From: Bactrocera neohumeralis
Lineage: Eukaryota; Arthropoda; Insecta; Diptera; Tephritidae
Direction: 5' to 3'
DNA length: 64,000 nt
NCBI RefSeq assembly: GCF_024586455.1
Contig: NW_026089624.1
Location: 12,615,341 to 12,679,340 of the forward strand
The notes beneath the pieces are model-generated. The model was not told the origin of the DNA and made no database searches. It saw nothing but the letters and a program-made list of their open reading frames with translations. Positions 1 to 10,575 of this stretch are shown in pieces; position 1 is the first letter of the stretch; every line of letters begins with the position of its first letter. The translations under genes and the position numbers were made by a program.

Positions 1-67
1 ATTTGCGAATAATCCAATTTCATGCTTTGTAGCTCTTCTTTACTTCTTACTTTCGTCTTATAAAAAG

Positions 68-204
68 CAACAAAATATTACAATGTTGTCTACGCTGAAC
101 TGAATTAATTTGATTGCGTTTTTGGCACGACTGTTTGTTCTGATTTTATCATACTCGTTGCAGCTCTCTGGTCGGGAGTAGTTAAGCCTGAGAGCTATTG
201 TTTC
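68..204 (-). repeat. Inverted copy of a LINE 5' leader
   Basis: This stretch is close to the reverse complement of 3768-3893, which begins the 5' untranslated leader of the jockey-type LINE whose ORF1 starts at 4083. It ends abruptly where plus-strand jockey coding remnants begin. The two leader copies therefore form an inverted repeat around about 3.5 kb of other LINE debris. The leader itself contains a short hairpin (GAGCTCTC-like arms). Bases 1-67 show nothing recognisable. Confidence 0.6.
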
Positions 205-1096
205 CGCAAGGTGATCGCAACAGCTACCGCTCGCTTCGTCCCAGCAGGAAGAGTTGCGGAACTCTGCCCTAATTTCCCAGCCGAATCAGCTTTCGCTAAC
301 GAGAGCGACACTATACGCCATGCTGATCCCGGTGATCATAGAATAAGAGACTTTAATATATAAATAGAGCACCTGAAGGCCTGTAACCTCTCTACCGGTG
401 TGAGTAAGATTTGGACTACTGTCAAGGCTTTGTCTTATCCGAGGAGACATGATGATCGAGTTGAAATTCAATTCAATGTCCATTCATGAGCTATTTTAAC
501 GTCATAAACGCCCAAATGGTACATGGCCTTAACCAAAAACCACCCTGCGAGAAGACGAGTGTCTGCCGCTACACCAACAACAACACGATCTCGTAGCGTT
601 TTCCAAAAATCTACGCTCCCTCCAGAACTGAAGAGGTTGACTATAAACTACCAAACATTCGTACTATATCAAGGTAAGAAGTCAAAACTGAGAAGAAATA
701 AACAACTTCCGCAGAGTGGTGTCTTCCGACAAGCACTGACCGCTATTCTCAGTGGAACTATTAACACCTTCACCGACTCTCTTCCCGTGAATTGGCTTCT
801 TGGAGCTCGAGTGAGTTGCCGCGAGAAACGAGAGTGACCCTTGCGCAGCTTCGTTCTGGATACTGTTGCAGGTTAAACTCCTTCCTGTCCAGAATAGACC
901 ACGACATATCCAATATATGTCCTGCGAGCAATAAGTCTCCGCATGACACTAGCCATCTTTTTGCGTGTCTCACCAACCCCACACATCTGACACCCTCTCC
1001 CTTTCTTCCGCTAAATGACGTCGACGATAACTTAGATAAACCTCAGTATCCTAACGGGGAGTAGGTAAACGCTAAAACAACAACAAAAACAACAGC
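205..1096 (+). pseudogene. Degenerate jockey-clade LINE fragment (family 1)
   Basis: Remnant of a jockey-clade non-LTR retrotransposon read on the plus strand. Around 205-470 it encodes a linker like the one at 10342-10560 on the minus strand (VIATATARFVPAGRVAE). Around 600-700 is a piece of the reverse-transcriptase region (LKRLTINY, FVLYQGKKSKLRR). At 792-1064 is the C-terminal Cys/His tail (VTLAQLRSGYC, SPHDTSHLFAC) ending in a stop. An AAC-rich 3' tail follows to about 1096. The RT catalytic boxes are missing, several internal deletions shift the frame, and stops interrupt every part. It cannot make a functional protein. Confidence 0.75.
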
Positions 1097-1346
1097 TGCG
1101 TAGATCATATTGTGCGGAAGGAAGAGAACACTCCAGCTTGGAAGGTTTTCTATTCAATACCCGACAGTGGAAGCAGAGGATGAAAAAGACCTCCACTCCA
1201 TTCGAGAGATTAGGTGGAGAACGAGCTGGCTATACTTGGTGTTTCAAAGTGGCACCAAATAGGCAAAAGTAGAAACTACTGGTGGCTGTTGTTTACTCGG
1301 CTATAATCACATAAGCGCTGTCTACACCAGTAAAGAAGAAAAAGAA
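1097..1346 (+). mobile_element. RTE-clade LINE, 3' end fragment
   Basis: Diverged copy of the last ~250 bases of the RTE element seen intact at 41040-41303. It retains the pattern of the region encoding the C-terminal PPLRWKDQVEKDL motif, the stop region (CTCGGCTATAATC) and the GAA-rich 3' tail (AAAGAAGAAAAAGAAGAG). It sits directly after the jockey 3' tail. No open frame survives. Confidence 0.7.
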
Positions 1347-1390
1347 GAGATTTTTTATTAATAAAGAATTGTGTTATTTTTCTTCCTAAC

Positions 1391-1645
1391 ATGGAAGCGG
1401 TAGTGGATTTAATTATGCGGGAGGGCATATCGATAGTTGCGGTTCAAGAAACCAAGCTAAACAACCCCTCCGATGCAAGGTGCAAGTTTTAACTTCTTAC
1501 GTAACGAGCTCGAGCGAGGTATTTAAGGCTGTCTGGCCATCATTTTGTACCACACAAGGCATAGCTATCTGATCCGACGATATCGAACTTGAAATCGTAT
1601 ATATAAAGCTGAAACGTTATTTCGTTATAAAGTCCGAGCCAGGCA
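1391..1645 (+). pseudogene. Jockey-clade endonuclease N-terminus fragment
   Basis: Starting at an ATG near 1391 the plus strand reads as the beginning of a jockey apurinic endonuclease, including the IVAVQETKL motif whose glutamate is part of the catalytic site in this family. The frame stops after about 32 codons. Weak similarity to the following part of the domain (NELERG, ILYHTRH) continues in other frames to about 1600. The fragment is cut off by the 3' end of a minus-strand RTE copy at about 1650. Confidence 0.5.
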
Positions 1646-1649
1646 ATCC

Positions 1650-3415
1650 TTCTTCTTCATCTTCTTCTTAATTGGCGTAGACACCGCTTACGCGATTATA
1701 GCCGAGTTAACAACAGCGCGCCAGTCGTTTCTCCTTTTCGCTACGTGGCGCCAATTGGATATTCCAAGCGTAGCCAGGTCCTTCTCCACTTGGTCCTTCC
1801 AACGGAGTGGAGGTCTTCCTCTTCCTCTGCTTCCCCCGGCGGGTACTGCGTCGAATACTTTCAGAGCTGGAGTCTTTTCGTCCATTCGGACAACATGACC
1901 TAGCCAGCGTAGCCGCTGTCTTTTAATTCGCTGAACTATGTCAATGTCGTCGTATATCTCGTACAGCTCATCGTTCCATCGAATGCGATATTCGCCGTGG
2001 CCAACGGGCAAAGGACCATAAATCTTTCGCAGAACTTTTCTCTCGAAAACTCGCAACGTCGACTCATCAGTTGTTGACAACGTCCAGGCCTCTGCACCAT
2101 ATAGCAGGACGGGAATTATGAGTGACTTATAGAGTTTGGCTTTTGTTCGTCGAGAGAGGACTTTACTTTTCAATTGCCTACTCAGTCCGAAGTAGCACCT
2201 GTTGGCAAGATTTATCCTGCGTTGGATTTCTAGGCTGACATTGTTGGTGGTGTTTACGCTGGTTCCAAGATAGACGAAATTATCTACGACTTCAAAGTTA
2301 TGACTGTCAACAGTGACGTGAGAGCCAAGTCGCGAGTGCGACGACTGTTTGTTTGATGACAGGAGATATTTCGTCTTGCCCTCGTTCACTGCCAGACCCA
2401 TTTTCTGTGCTTCCTTGTCCAGCCTGGAGAAAGCAGAACTAACGGCGCGGGTGTTGAGGCCGATGATATCAATATCGTCGGCATACGCCAGCAGCTGTAC
2501 ACTCTTATAGAAGATGGTACCTTCTCTGTTTAGTTCTGCAGCTCGTACTATTTTCTCCAGAAGCAGGTTGAAGAAGTCGCACGATAGGGAGTCGCCTTGT
2601 CTGAAACCTCGTTTGGTATCGAACGGCTCGGAGAGGTCCTTCCCGATCCTGACGGAGCTTTTCGTGTTGTTCAACGTCAGTTTACACAGCCGTATTAATT
2701 TTGCGGGGATACCAAATTCAGACATCGCGGCATAAAGGCAGCTCCTTTTCGTGCTGTCGAAAGCAGCTTTGAAATCGACGAAGAGGTGGTGTGTGTCGAT
2801 TCTCCTTTCACGGGTCTTTTCCAAGATTTGGCGCATGGTGAATATCTGGTCGGTTGTTGATTTTCCAGGTCTGAAGCCACACACTGATAAGGTCAATCAG
2901 TTTGTTGACGGTGGGCTTTAATCTTTCACACAATACGCTCGATAGAACCTTATATGCGATGTTGAGGAGGCTAATCCCACGGTAGTTGGCACGGTAGTTG
3001 GCGCAGATTGCGCTCCTTTATATGGCCACTGTAGTAAATGTCACAAGGACCTACTCGTCTCTGTCCTTGTCCCGTCCATCGCATTTCTTGGACGGCGGTG
3101 ATGTCAGCCTTTGTCTTTACGAGGACATCAACCAGCTGGGCAGCGGCACCTTCCCAATTAAGGGACCGGACATTCCAGGTGCATGCCCTTAATTCGTAGT
3201 CCTTCTTTCGTTTGCCATGGTCGTCATCAAAAGGGGGGTCTCTCATCCGAGGCTGCTGTTGGTTTTTCATTGGGGTGAGCTTTTTACGTGGCGGGTCCCA
3301 AACCCAGCGCACAACCCTATGCAGGGGTGTTTCGCCTTCTCACTTTAGCTCACCTTCGAACGGATGTTCTTAGGCTACCCAGAGGATACTTGGTCAAAGA
3401 CCGGAAGTCGTGAAG
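1650..3415 (-). pseudogene. RTE-clade LINE copy A, internally deleted
   Basis: Minus-strand RTE element. Bases 2896-1688 encode the RT core and C-terminus in one open frame: FRPGKSTTDQIF, FVDFKAAFDS, RGFRQGDSLS, the catalytic LAYADDIDI, and the LGHVVRMDE and RGRPPLRWKDQ tail motifs. Bases 3312-2971 encode the endonuclease N-terminus (ACTWNVRSLN, VQEMRWTG). Most of the endonuclease and the linker are deleted, and the junction at 2985-3005 joins the first part to the RT ICANYRG region through a repeated CGGTAGTTGGC block. The left border is the CTTCTTCTT complement of the GAA tail. The right border is within the 5' leader. The endonuclease is destroyed although the RT box is intact. Confidence 0.88.
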
Positions 3416-3489
3416 TCCTTTAGTCCTGGAAAAGGTCCTAACCAATGCCTTTATTGCAAAATCGACATGGATTTTACAATATATGTTTA

Positions 3490-3690
3490 TATAAATAACT
3501 CATGACCGGCTGAACCGATTTGGCTGAAAATTGGTGAGGAGTTAGCTTGGAACCTCGGGACAATCACGTGCTACTTTATATTTAGGTTAAAAGTCAAAGC
3601 ATTACGTATGTAAAAAATATATATATACTTCAAATCATAAGCATTTGTTCAATATTCATATAAGAATTATTTGAATATTTTTTACTTCAA
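3490..3690 (+). repeat. Dispersed repeat A
   Basis: Non-coding repeat with a conserved start (GGCTGAACCGATTTGGCTGA) and a conserved later block (AATCATAAGCATTTGTTCA). Other copies lie at 10915-11115, 26500-26600, 29655-29775, 42655-42855 and, on the minus strand, 49215-49435. It has no ORF and I see no clear terminal repeats. Some copies lie inside hAT elements, so they travel with them. The family is not identified. Confidence 0.65.
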
Positions 3691-3767
3691 AAAACAAAGT
3701 ATCACAGTTACTGTCTCGGTTTTACTTACAGTAGTTCCTGAAGAAGAGAAAGTTGAACCATAATTTG

Positions 3768-5005
3768 AGATAGCTCTCAGGCTTAACTACTCCCGACCAG
3801 AGAGCTGCAACGAGTATGATAAAATCAGAACAAACAGTCGTGCCAAAAACACAATCAAATCAGTTCAGTTCAGCATAGACAACATTGTTAATCAATTCGT
3901 GTAGCCGCCAGCGTCAACTGACCTGATGCAACACGAACAATCTGTTCTTCGGCAATCACGATTGTGTAAGCGTATGGCTGGCTTCGGTTGCAATTGTATC
4001 ATGTCTGTTCATAGTGTTGCGACGATTGTTTGAATTGAAATGAAACTTTGGTTAAACTATAAGTAAATCTTCGAATAAATCTATGAGTACAGCAAACAAC
4101 AACAATTTTCTGCTGGACCGATTTGAATCATGTGTGGCAAAAAATGTATCAGCTTTGAAAATGTGCGCATGTTACAAATTTTCGAAGCGTAAACAATGGA
4201 AATTCCATCGAGAACGTACGTACATACATATATATATACATTTGTTGTATGTATGTACTGGATGGAATTTCCATTATACATATAACATATGTACATAGAA
4301 CAAAAATGCACTAGTAAATCAGTGTTTAGGGGATGATATACAAACCAAACTTTGTCGATCATTTCAAACATTGAAGGATGAGGTTGCATCACTTTGGGTA
4401 TTTTCTGCTGATACGAACGTTCATAAACAAATCAGGTATAAGCTGATCGCTAATGATACAAAGTTGTTCTCTATCGTTGATTTTAAGACAAACAGTTCGC
4501 TTCGTGTACATGAACTGAACTGACAGAATCAGACAGAGTAACAGATCAGTACTTAAGTATAAACAAAAATTTATTAAGTCAGCAATCTAGAAAACCCTCA
4601 TTTGCTAGCAAAGATTAAGGTACTAATATGTGTCTGCAAACCAAATAAATTCGAATGCCATTGGTGATATTACCGGTAATTGCTCGTTAATTATTAATAA
4701 TTATAACCTGGAACTCAAATGATTTTCTCAAACATAAAAAAGAATTAGAGACATACCAGCTCCATCTTGAAAAAAATTGATATTTGCCTTATATCAGAAA
4801 CCCATTTTACAAAGTTCAAAAACTACAAGACATATTGCTCGAAAAATAAGTATTACTGCAATATATTGTCCACCTAGACGCAATATCAAAAAGGACTTGT
4901 ATACAGAACTGATTCAAAACCACTATGGGAAATTCAATTCAATGGGGTTCAAGAGTTACGACACCGAAGGGGAGAAAGCTATGAAACACCGTTGTCAGTG
5001 CATTC
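3768..5005 (+). pseudogene. Jockey-type LINE (family 2), 5' end and endonuclease remnants
   Basis: Bases 3768-4082 are a 5' leader. The ATG at 4083 opens a gag-like ORF1 beginning MSTANNNNFLLDRF, which runs into an inserted hairpin at about 4197. At about 4577 sequence resumes that matches 35878 onward of the larger copy, covering the ORF1 end. From 4770 comes an endonuclease fragment (ISETHFT-like, FKNYKTYC, YCPPRRNIKKDLYTELI), then the GSRVTTPKGRK region at 4950-5000. ORF1 is largely deleted and the endonuclease is frameshifted. The start at 4083 is chosen because it follows the leader. Confidence 0.6.
4197..4277. repeat. Short hairpin insertion
   Basis: Two ~27-base arms (left ATGGAAATTCCATCGAGAAC, then GTACGTACATAC; right GTATGTATGTACTGGATGGA) flank an AT-rich loop. 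The arms interrupt the LINE ORF1. It looks like a tiny palindromic insertion or an imperfect snap-back duplication. Confidence 0.55.
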
Positions 5006-5224
5006 CGCTTACTACGTACAATAGTAGAAAAAATACCGTTAGAATAAAAGATTGTTTTTATAGAATTGTTATAGTTACCATAGATAACATTAATCGTTTT
5101 TGAAATGGGAACACACTTTTTCAGTATTTCACAGAATTATAATGTCTTCACAGCAATGAAAAATAATGTATACGTATATATTCTCTTCATCTGGAGAATC
5201 TGTCCATATATACCCTTTTTCAAT
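5006..5224. other. No recognisable feature
   Basis: AT-rich sequence between the jockey endonuclease remnant and RTE copy B. I see no conserved motif or repeat in it. Confidence 0.4.
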
Positions 5225-6264
5225 GGGGTCGTATATCTCATACAGCTCATCGTTCCATCGAAAGCGATATTCGCCGTGGGCAATGCGCAAAGGACCATAA
5301 ATCTTTCGCAGAACTTTTCTCTCGAAAACTCGCGACGTCGACTCATCAGTTGATGTCATCGTCCAAGCCTCTTCACCATATAGCAGGACGAAAATTCTGA
5401 GTGACATATAGAGTTTGGCTTTTGTTCGTCGAAAGAGGACTTTACTTTTCAATTGCTTACTCAGTCCGAAGTAGCACCTGTTGGTTCCCAAATATACGAA
5501 ACTATCTACAACTTCAAAGTTATGACTGTCAACAGTGACGTGAGAGCTAAGTCGCGAGTGCGTCGACTGTTTGTTTGATGACAGGAGATATTTCGTCTTG
5601 CCCTCGCTCACTACCAGACTCATACCCATTTGCTTTGCGTCCTTGTCCAGTCTGGAGAAAGCAGAACTAACGGTGCGGGTGTTGAGGCGGATGATATCAA
5701 TATCATCGGCATACATCGGCATACACCAGCAGCTGTACACTCTTATAAAAGATTGTACTTGCTCAAATTATTTTCTCCAGCGGCAGATTGAAGAAGTCGC
5801 ACATTAGAGTCGCCTTGTCTGAAACCTCGTTTGGTATCGAACGGCTCGGAGAGGTCCTTCCCGACCCTGACAGAGCTTTTCGTGTTACTCAACGTCAGTT
5901 TACACAGCCGTATTAGTTTTGAGGGGATACCAAATTCAGACATCGTGGCATAAAGGCAGCTCCTCTTCGTGCTGTCGAAAGCAGCTTTGAAATCGGAGAA
6001 GAGGTGGTGTGTGTCGCTTCTCTTTTCACGGGTCTTTTCCAAGATTTGGCGCATGGTGAATATCTGGTCGGTTGTTGATTTCCCAGGTCGAAAGCCACAC
6101 TGATAAGGTCCAATCAGTTTGTTGACGCTGGGCTTTAATCTTTTACACAATACGCTCGATAGAACTTTATAAGCGATGTTGAGGAGACTTATCCTACGGT
6201 AGTTGGCGCAGATTGTGTGGTCTCCCTTTTTGTGGATTGGGCAGAGCACACTTAAATTCCAATG

Positions 6265-7660
6265 TTGTTGTTATAACGGTTATCAATCCCCGTCAGGATA
6301 GTAAGGGTTAGCTGTGTTGTCGTCGACGTCATCTAACGGGAGGCCCAGGAAACGTGCTGTTTCGACGGTGTCGGACCAAGGGGAAAAGGGTGTTAGATAG
6401 GTGGGGTTGGTGGGGCATGCGAAGAGGTGGTCAGTGTCATGCGGAGACTCGTTGCATGCCAGACATACATTGGGTATGTCTGGGTCAATTCTGGATAGGT
6501 AGGAGTTTAACTTGCTACAATATCCAGAACGAAGCTGCGCTATGGTCACTCGCGTTTCTCGCGATGGGTGATGGTTTGACTCCAAGAACGCCAATCACGG
6601 GAAGAGAGTCGGTGCAGGTGTTAATGGCTCCACTGTGAATGGCGGTCGGTACCTGTCGGAAGTCAGTTGCGTCCGAAATACGGTCGGCGTACTGTACGAC
6701 GTCGTCGACGTAGTCAAGGAAGGACCTTTTGATGCTCCTAGGAGGAGGTTCCGCTCCAAGCAGATGGCTGCAAGGATGATTTCGACGAAAACATCCCTGC
6801 AGGAACTGCTTGGAGAGGAGCTCATTATGCTCCTTAACCGGGAGCATAAGCGTCTCTCTGTGTAAGTGTTCGATAGGAGACATCAAAAGGCATCGCGTCC
6901 TGGTCCGGAGTGCAGTATTCTGGCAGGTCTGGAGTTTTCCCATTTGCGTACCACTGCATATAGGTGTTGCGTAGTTGAGGACCGGCCGGCGAATTGCCTT
7001 GTGTGTTGCCAACAACGTTTCTTTGTCTCTTCCCCCATGTGCTGCCGGCTAGCGACTTGAGGATTTTGTTGCGGCTTTGTACCTTGGCAATAATCGCGGT
7101 CGTATGGGGAGAGAAGTAGTATAGACTATCGAAAGTTATACCTAAAATCTCAGGATTATTTAAAGTCGGAATTTTCACGCCATTGCCTTCAATATTAAGC
7201 TTAAGTCTATACTCCTTCGTCCAGTTCGTAAAAATGGTCGCTGTGGATTTTGTGGGGGAAAGTGTGAGGTTCCGTGCAATAAGGAAACGAGAAAGGTACG
7301 AGAGGTAGCTGTTTACCTTCAACACATGTCATCGATTCCATTGCCCGACGTCAATATCGTACAATCATCTGCTTACGAGGTTATGGAAACCCCCTCTGGT
7401 GGCTGCGGGAGTTTCGAGATGTAAAAATTAAACAGTAGCGGGGAGAGGACACCACCCTGCGGAATCCCCTGTTTAGTTCTTCTCAGTTTCGATGTTTCAC
7501 CTCGAAATAGTACGGAGGATTGACGACTGTTCAGGTAGTGCATGGTCCACCTCTTTACCCCTGGAGAAAGCGTGGTTTTCTCAATGTCCTGCAATAGCGG
7601 TGTGTGGTTGACTGTGCCAAAAGCTTTTGACAAATCCAAAGCTACGAGGATCGTTCTCTC
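6265..7660 (-). pseudogene. Jockey-clade LINE (family 1), 3' half
   Basis: Minus-strand jockey reverse transcriptase and C-terminus. Read from the right: VALDLSKAF (7640), the QGIPQGGVLSPLLFNFYISK box (7480-7420), the catalytic box region at 7370-7350, the thumb (LTLSPTKSTATIFT, EILGITFDSL), and the C-terminal Cys/His tail (VTIAQLRSGYC, SPHDTDHLFAC) with a stop at about 6283 and an ACAAC-type 3' tail. In the catalytic box the tyrosine codon has become TAA, directly before Ala-Asp-Asp. At least three frameshifts are also needed to join the segments. It is 5' truncated at 7660 and sits inside RTE copy B. Confidence 0.85.
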
Positions 7661-7908
7661 GCAGGAGAAGTGTTCCCTTCATAATTTAAGTATGCTCTGG
7701 GCATCGGTCACTAGATCACCTTTGGTCTTGAAACCTTCTGTAAGCCGCCGCATTTTTTCGTAGAATTTTCGAGCATTACCCTGTCGGCCAGCTTATCAAG
7801 CTTTTCGTACTCACGCATTTCGGCCTCTTTCGTTTTCTGTCTGCAAATGCGTCTCGCTTCCCTCTTCAACTCTCGGTATCTATCTCATCCCGCACGTGTT
7901 GTGGTTGT

Positions 7909-8060
7909 TTTTGTTGTTTTAACGGAAATCTAATCCCCGTTGGGATGGTAAATGTCATTTGTGTTGTCGTCGATGTCATCTAACGCACGACCAAGGGCTG
8001 TTCTTTCGGCGACCTAACCCCGTTTGGATCGGTAAGTGTTAATTTGTGTTTGTCGTTGTT
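7909..8060 (-). mobile_element. Tandem pair of jockey 3' tails inserted in RTE
   Basis: About 150 bases replace nothing in the RTE linker and are flanked by GTTGTGG on both sides (7902-7908 and 8061-8067), a likely 7-bp TSD. The insert contains two successive diverged copies of the jockey family-1 3' end: the Asp-Val-Asp-Asp-Asn coding end, then stop, then the AAC-rich tail. The second copy is more diverged. This looks like a severely 5'-truncated insertion of an already dimeric tail. Confidence 0.6.
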
Positions 8061-8435
8061 GTTGTGGTCGATCGTAACGTTGCGAGGTAGGCAGTCTGTT
8101 TTCTCTCCGCTGCGACACGGCACTCCTCGTCGTACCAGCTGTTTTTTTGCACTTTCCGAAAACCAATGGTTTCGGTTGCAGCTGTACGTAAAGAGTTTGA
8201 AATGCCGTCCCACAGTTCCCTTATACCGAGTTGTTGACGAGTGCTCTCAGAGAGCAGGAGTGCAAGCCGAGTAGAAAATCGTTCGGCTGTCTGTTGTGAT
8301 TGCAACTTCGCGACGTCGAACCTTGCTTGTATTTGTTGACGTGTGCTTTTTGCTGCACAGAGGCGGATGCGAATCTTGGCTGCAACAAGATAGTGGTCCG
8401 AGTCGATGTTAGGGCGGAGTGAATGATAGTACTCC

Positions 8436-8860
8436 CAAGGTTGAAATTTAGAGCATGATAAAATTTTAAAATTTTTTTCTCATAAGCTACTAGAGATAAA
8501 TCGATGAAATTTTGCGAAGTCAAAGAAATATGATCGAGCTATATTATAGATATTTTTCCACGATCCATTTGTTTAAATAATAATATTTTACATAATTTTT
8601 GGTTATACAATTGAAATTTTTAAAGTGTTCTTCACGCTAAAAAAAAATTTAAAAGTATGTAACACAACGCGGAAAATATTCACCTTTAATAAGCTCTAAA
8701 TTTTAACCTTCAATAACTTTAACAAAAAAAAAGAATTTTTACGAAATATTTATATCACTGGGTATGCCTCTGGTCCCCTTCCTAATGAACTGCTAATTTT
8801 CAAAATGGGAGATTTTTCAAAATTTTCGTAGACCACTTTACGTGGTTTGACCCTATATAA
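8436..8860. repeat. Repeat D, head-to-head inverted pair
   Basis: Bases 8436-8690 match one half of the repeat unit found in tandem at 58690-59485 (CTAGAGATAAATCGATGAAA, ATTCACCTTTAATAA). Bases 8691-8860 match the neighbouring half of the same unit in reverse complement, ending GACCACTTTACGTGGTTTGA. The inversion point is at 8690, between AAATTTAGAGC-like and GCTCTAAATTT blocks. Non-coding, family unknown. Confidence 0.65.
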
Positions 8861-8959
8861 AGGGACAGTGGTTCAGAAATACTTTTTTCATCTAAATAGA
8901 TTATATATGAAATATAATTCAATAAATATAGATAGAGATAATTTATATATTTATTTTTT

Positions 8960-9165
8960 TGTTTTGCATTGGCGGTCTTCGGCATCGCTTCACAAAAATA
9001 ACACTGGTCGATCCAACACCGGGGTATTCAGAATTCTTTTATATGGAACTTCTTTCTGCACTGGCGGCTTTCGGCAGCGCTTTAAAATAATAACCCTAGT
9101 CGGTTTAAGACTGTGGTGTTGAGAGTTCTTTTGTGTTGAAATTCTTTCTGCACTAAATAATAATA
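8960..9165 (+). repeat. 92-bp tandem repeat, two units
   Basis: Two units with a period of 92 bases, anchored by GGCGGTCTTCGGCATCGCTT (8971) and GGCGGCTTTCGGCAGCGCTT (9063). Each unit ends with a TTCTTTCTGCA block. The same family recurs at 9650-9785, 13660-13740 (minus) and as a cleaner 93-bp array at 22975-23280. No coding potential. Confidence 0.75.
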
Positions 9166-9329
9166 AAGATGATACATAGAAAATTTGTTGATTCTTTTTT
9201 CATTATACAAAATGTGGCAACACTAATATTATTTTTGTCATAAATGTAAAGTCACAAATCTTTTGAAACTGTAGGTGCGCTAAATAGTTATTAAAGTGTA
9301 TTTCTTTTCTTAAAAAATAGTCTAAATAA

Positions 9330-9645
9330 AAATATATTAATTGAAAAATGTGTACAATTTGAGTCAAACGTAGTGAAATAATGTGTATTACTTTCACAAA
9401 TTTTTGAATTTTAAATGCAAATATCTTGAAAACTATAAGTCAGAGATGGGTATATCAGTATACATTTTTTAATCCTATGGTGTTCATCCATCAATCCGTT
9501 CCACCAAATGGCGGCGCCAAAAGAATGGTAAGGTTGCCCCGCTATACATGGCACCAGTGTTTGAAATTGAATTGTGTACCATTGATTCAAGCAGTGATCG
9601 GTTTCGAAATATCGATACTCTCGATATTCGAGACTGGTGAGAACT
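9330..9645 (+). repeat. Dispersed repeat B
   Basis: A non-coding repeat whose blocks recur elsewhere. The first (AAATGTGTACAATTTGAGT, then a TTTAAATGCAAATATCTTGA block) reappears inverted at 13810-13960. The second (CATGGCACCAGTGT ... CGAAATATCGATACTCTCGA, ~100 bases, 9545-9645) reappears at 13485-13590 and inverted at 17365-17460. It is closely associated with the 92-bp repeat, so both may be parts of one composite element such as a DINE-1-type Helitron, but I see no diagnostic Helitron end. Confidence 0.5.
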
Positions 9646-9649
9646 GAAC

Positions 9650-9785
9650 TGTTGGTGCAACACTGGGGTGTTCATGATTCTTTAGTGTCGAACTTGTTTT
9701 TGCAATGGTGGACTTCGGCCGCACTTCAAAAAAGTAAGCCTGGTTGGTTCAACATAGGGGTGTCTATGGTTCTTTCGCATAGAAC
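9650..9785 (+). repeat. 92-bp repeat family, diverged copy
   Basis: One and a half diverged units of the 92-bp repeat (CAATGGTGGACTTCGGCCGC, flanked by GGGTGTTCATGATTCTTT and GGGTGTCTATGGTTCTTT). It abuts a minus-strand jockey fragment. Confidence 0.6.
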
Positions 9786-10575
9786 TACGAGGTTATGGAA
9801 ACTCCCTCTAGTGGCTGTGGGAGTTTCTAGATGTAGAAGTCAAACAGTACGGGGGGAAAGGACACCACCCTGCGGAACCCCCTGTTTAATTCTTCTCAGT
9901 TTAGATGTTTCACCTCGAAATAGTACAGATGATTGTCTACCGCTTAGATAGTTGATGGTCCTTCAGTCTTCAGTCCTGGAGGGAGCGTAGTTTTCTCGAT
10001 GTCCTGCAGTATCGTTGTGTGGTTGACTATGTCAAAAGCTTTCGATATGTCCAACGCTCTTCCGACTTTCCACACATCGTGGATTTGAAGAGATAACTTA
10101 CTCCCGGCGCGCCTAGATGCTTTAGTATAAGTATGTTGATTCCATCACGGCCAATGGATTTAGATGTTTTCGATTTGTTGATGGCATTCTGAAGCTCCTC
10201 ATCGCTGAAAGTGGCGCGAAGTCGTTTGGCATTTTGCGCAGCCGTCGGCTAACACATCGCTTTGTTTTGCTAGCGTACTTCTTCGGGTCCGAAGAGGCAT
10301 GACCATTGAATTAAACTTCTCGGTCGTCATGTCTCTTCGGGTTAGACGAAGCCTTGACAGTAGCCCAAAGCTACCGGTGCTCTACCATCCGTCCGCTTAT
10401 GATGGTTTATCATTCGCCGAATCTTCAAATTGAGACCCCTTATTCGAGGATCCCCGGGATCGGCATGGCGTAAGGTGTCGCGTTCATTAGCTAAAAGGGC
10501 TGATTCGGCTTGGAAATTACAGCGGATTTCCGCAACTCTTCCAGCTAGGACGAAGCGAGCAGTAGCTGCTGCGAT

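Larger units (their letters stand above)
5225..8432 (-). pseudogene. RTE-clade LINE copy B, split by a jockey insertion
   Basis: Minus-strand RTE element in two blocks. Bases 6264-5225 carry the RT (CPIHKKGD, FRPGKSTTDQIF, SDFKAAFDS, RGFRQGDS, then a frameshift, then MYADDIDI). They lack the last ~250 codon positions and the 3' tail. Bases 8432-7665 carry the end of the endonuclease and the linker (QQTAERFSTRLALL, YEKLDKLADR-like, KNSWYDEECRVA). About 240 bases between the blocks are lost where a jockey element (6265-7660) lies. A further deletion at about 8415 joins the IDSDH region to the LSFTPV region. A smaller jockey tail (7909-8060) is inserted in the linker with a 7-bp duplication. Confidence 0.8.
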
